From Thiobacillus sp. UBA6918 (lineage in GTDB: Bacteria; Pseudomonadota; Gammaproteobacteria; Burkholderiales; Thiobacillaceae), in assembly GCA_002450925.1 (NCBI GenBank), contig DKAU01000061.1:724-6497 (forward strand): DNA of 5,774 bases, given 5' to 3'. Position numbers and translations under genes: made by a program. The first letter of the stretch is position 1. Each line of letters starts with the position of its first letter. The notes beneath the pieces are model-generated. The model was not told the DNA's origin, searched no databases, and was given only the letters and a program-made list of their open reading frames with translations. This document shows, piece after piece, positions 5,217 to 5,774 of this stretch.

Positions 5217-5692
5217 GCACTAACAAGCAGGCAGATGGCTTGCGCCGCGATGCCCTCGCCCCGGCCGGTAAAGCCGAGTTTCTCGGTGGTGGTGGCCTTT
5301 ACATTGACCTGATCCGAAGCAACCCCCAAGTCTGCTGCAATGTTTTGCGTCATGGAAGGAATGTGCGGCGCCATTTTCGGCGCCTGCGCAATGATGGTGG
5401 CATCGACATTGCCCACCGACCAGCCCAGCGAACGGATCTTCGCCATCACGTCACGCAACAAATCTCGCGAATCGATGTTCTTGTACTTGGCATCCGTGTC
5501 CGGAAAATGCCGGCCGATGTCGCCCAGCGAGGCCGCACCCAGCAAGGCATCGCAAATGGCATGCAAAAGCACATCCGCATCGGAATGGCCGGCCAGACCG
5601 AGTTCGTAGGGTATTTCCACCCCGCCGATGATGAGTTTGCGATTCTCGGCAAAGGCGTGGACATCGAAACCCTGCCCGATTCTCATGTTCAT
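5213..5692 (-). CDS. ispF: 2-C-methyl-D-erythritol 2,4-cyclodiphosphate synthase
   Basis: IspF converts 4-diphosphocytidyl-methylerythritol 2-phosphate into methylerythritol 2,4-cyclodiphosphate with loss of CMP, the fifth step of the MEP isoprenoid pathway; the enzyme is a trimer with a metal at each interface. The 159 residues match the E. coli length and sequence closely. The metal ligands Asp10 and His12 lie in GFDVHAF and His44 in DVLLHAICDALLGAASLGDIG. HSDAD (36-40), FPDTD, IIAQAPKM and the C-terminal VNVKATTTEKLGFTGRGEGIA are all present. Met1 (5692) is favoured over Met3 because a GGAGGAG sits 10 bases upstream and its ATG overlaps the ispD stop as ATGA. The stop in turn overlaps the thpR start. 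Confidence 0.97.
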   Translation of the reverse strand: MNMRIGQGFDVHAFAENRKLIIGGVEIPYELGLAGHSDADVLLHAICDALLGAASLGDIGRHFPDTDAKYKNIDSRDLLRDVMAKIRSLGWSVGNVDATIIAQAPKMAPHIPSMTQNIAADLGVASDQVNVKATTTEKLGFTGRGEGIAAQAICLLVSA

Positions 5693-5774
5693 TCTTTTTG
5701 TTCTCCTCCGAGGATAAGCGCTGCCAGCCCCAGGTCGCGCGGATACGTTATTTTGATGTTGCGCACATCGCCCT
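5689..5774 (-). CDS. ispD: 2-C-methyl-D-erythritol 4-phosphate cytidylyltransferase, C-terminal end only
   Basis: The last 27 codons of a gene entering from beyond the window read GDVRNIKITYPRDLGLA then ALILGGEQKE and stop at TGA (5691-5689). RNIKIT-x-P-x-DL-x-LA is the characteristic C-terminal strand-helix of IspD, which transfers CMP from CTP to methylerythritol 4-phosphate. The position directly before ispF, with an ATGA overlap, supports the call, since ispD and ispF are commonly adjacent or fused. The start, catalytic residues and promoter lie outside the window. Confidence 0.9.
   Translation of the reverse strand, partial: GDVRNIKITYPRDLGLAALILGGEQKE
5703..5709 (-). promoter_or_regulatory. 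Ribosome binding site of ispF inside the ispD coding end
   Basis: GGAGGAG on the minus strand is formed by two Gly codons and the next Glu codon of ispD. It ends 10 bases before the ispF ATG, at the long end of the usual spacing. It supports the Met1 start of IspF and allows both re-initiation after ispD and independent loading. Confidence 0.65.

Noticed and set aside
4779..5312. 177-codon plus-strand frame opposite thpR and ispF
   Set aside because: It is the shadow of two conserved enzymes, with no initiation signal or recognisable domain.

Overview
The window looks like a stretch of a betaproteobacterial chromosome, probably Nitrosomonadales/Gallionellaceae-like. That placement rests on the protein sequences and on the rnfH-ratA/smpB arrangement; no marker gene proves it. 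Nearly everything is ordinary housekeeping, densely packed, with no mobile element, CRISPR array, tRNA or rRNA gene visible. With the small gene at 1847-2014 included, no stretch over 300 bases lacks a gene.

Left part (1-1709): a small alanine/lysine-rich lipoprotein gene ends at a strong bidirectional hairpin terminator. Facing it is the two-gene unit ratA-rnfH (minus strand). Divergent from ratA is smpB, the tmRNA partner in ribosome rescue. The 52-bp ratA/smpB gap carries a perfect 17-bp palindrome whose two arms each hold a TAAAAT -10-like hexamer, one per strand. A hairpin follows smpB.

Middle (1710-2071): this apparently empty gap holds a 55-codon gene with a good ribosome binding site, its own promoter signals (a sigma-54-like -24/-12 site, a TATAAT hexamer and a small dyad) and a strong terminator. 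The product has a duplicated V-[ED]-RR-x2-DRR motif and no function I recognise. It is the most novel item here.

Selenium block (2072-4184): selD (selenophosphate synthetase, Cys type) and mnmH/selU (tRNA 2-selenouridine synthase) are divergent, with only 13 bp between their start codons if mnmH starts at GTG 3123. SelD makes selenophosphate and MnmH uses it to convert wobble 2-thiouridine to 2-selenouridine in tRNA. A host-attachment-family (COG5622-type) gene lies 50 bp downstream of mnmH.

Right part (4686-5774, minus strand): the end of ispD, then ispF, then thpR, joined by two 4-base ATGA stop/start overlaps. This is a tightly coupled operon of two MEP-pathway isoprenoid genes plus an RNA 2',3'-cyclic phosphodiesterase. 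It converges on the host-attachment gene with only 10 bp between stops.
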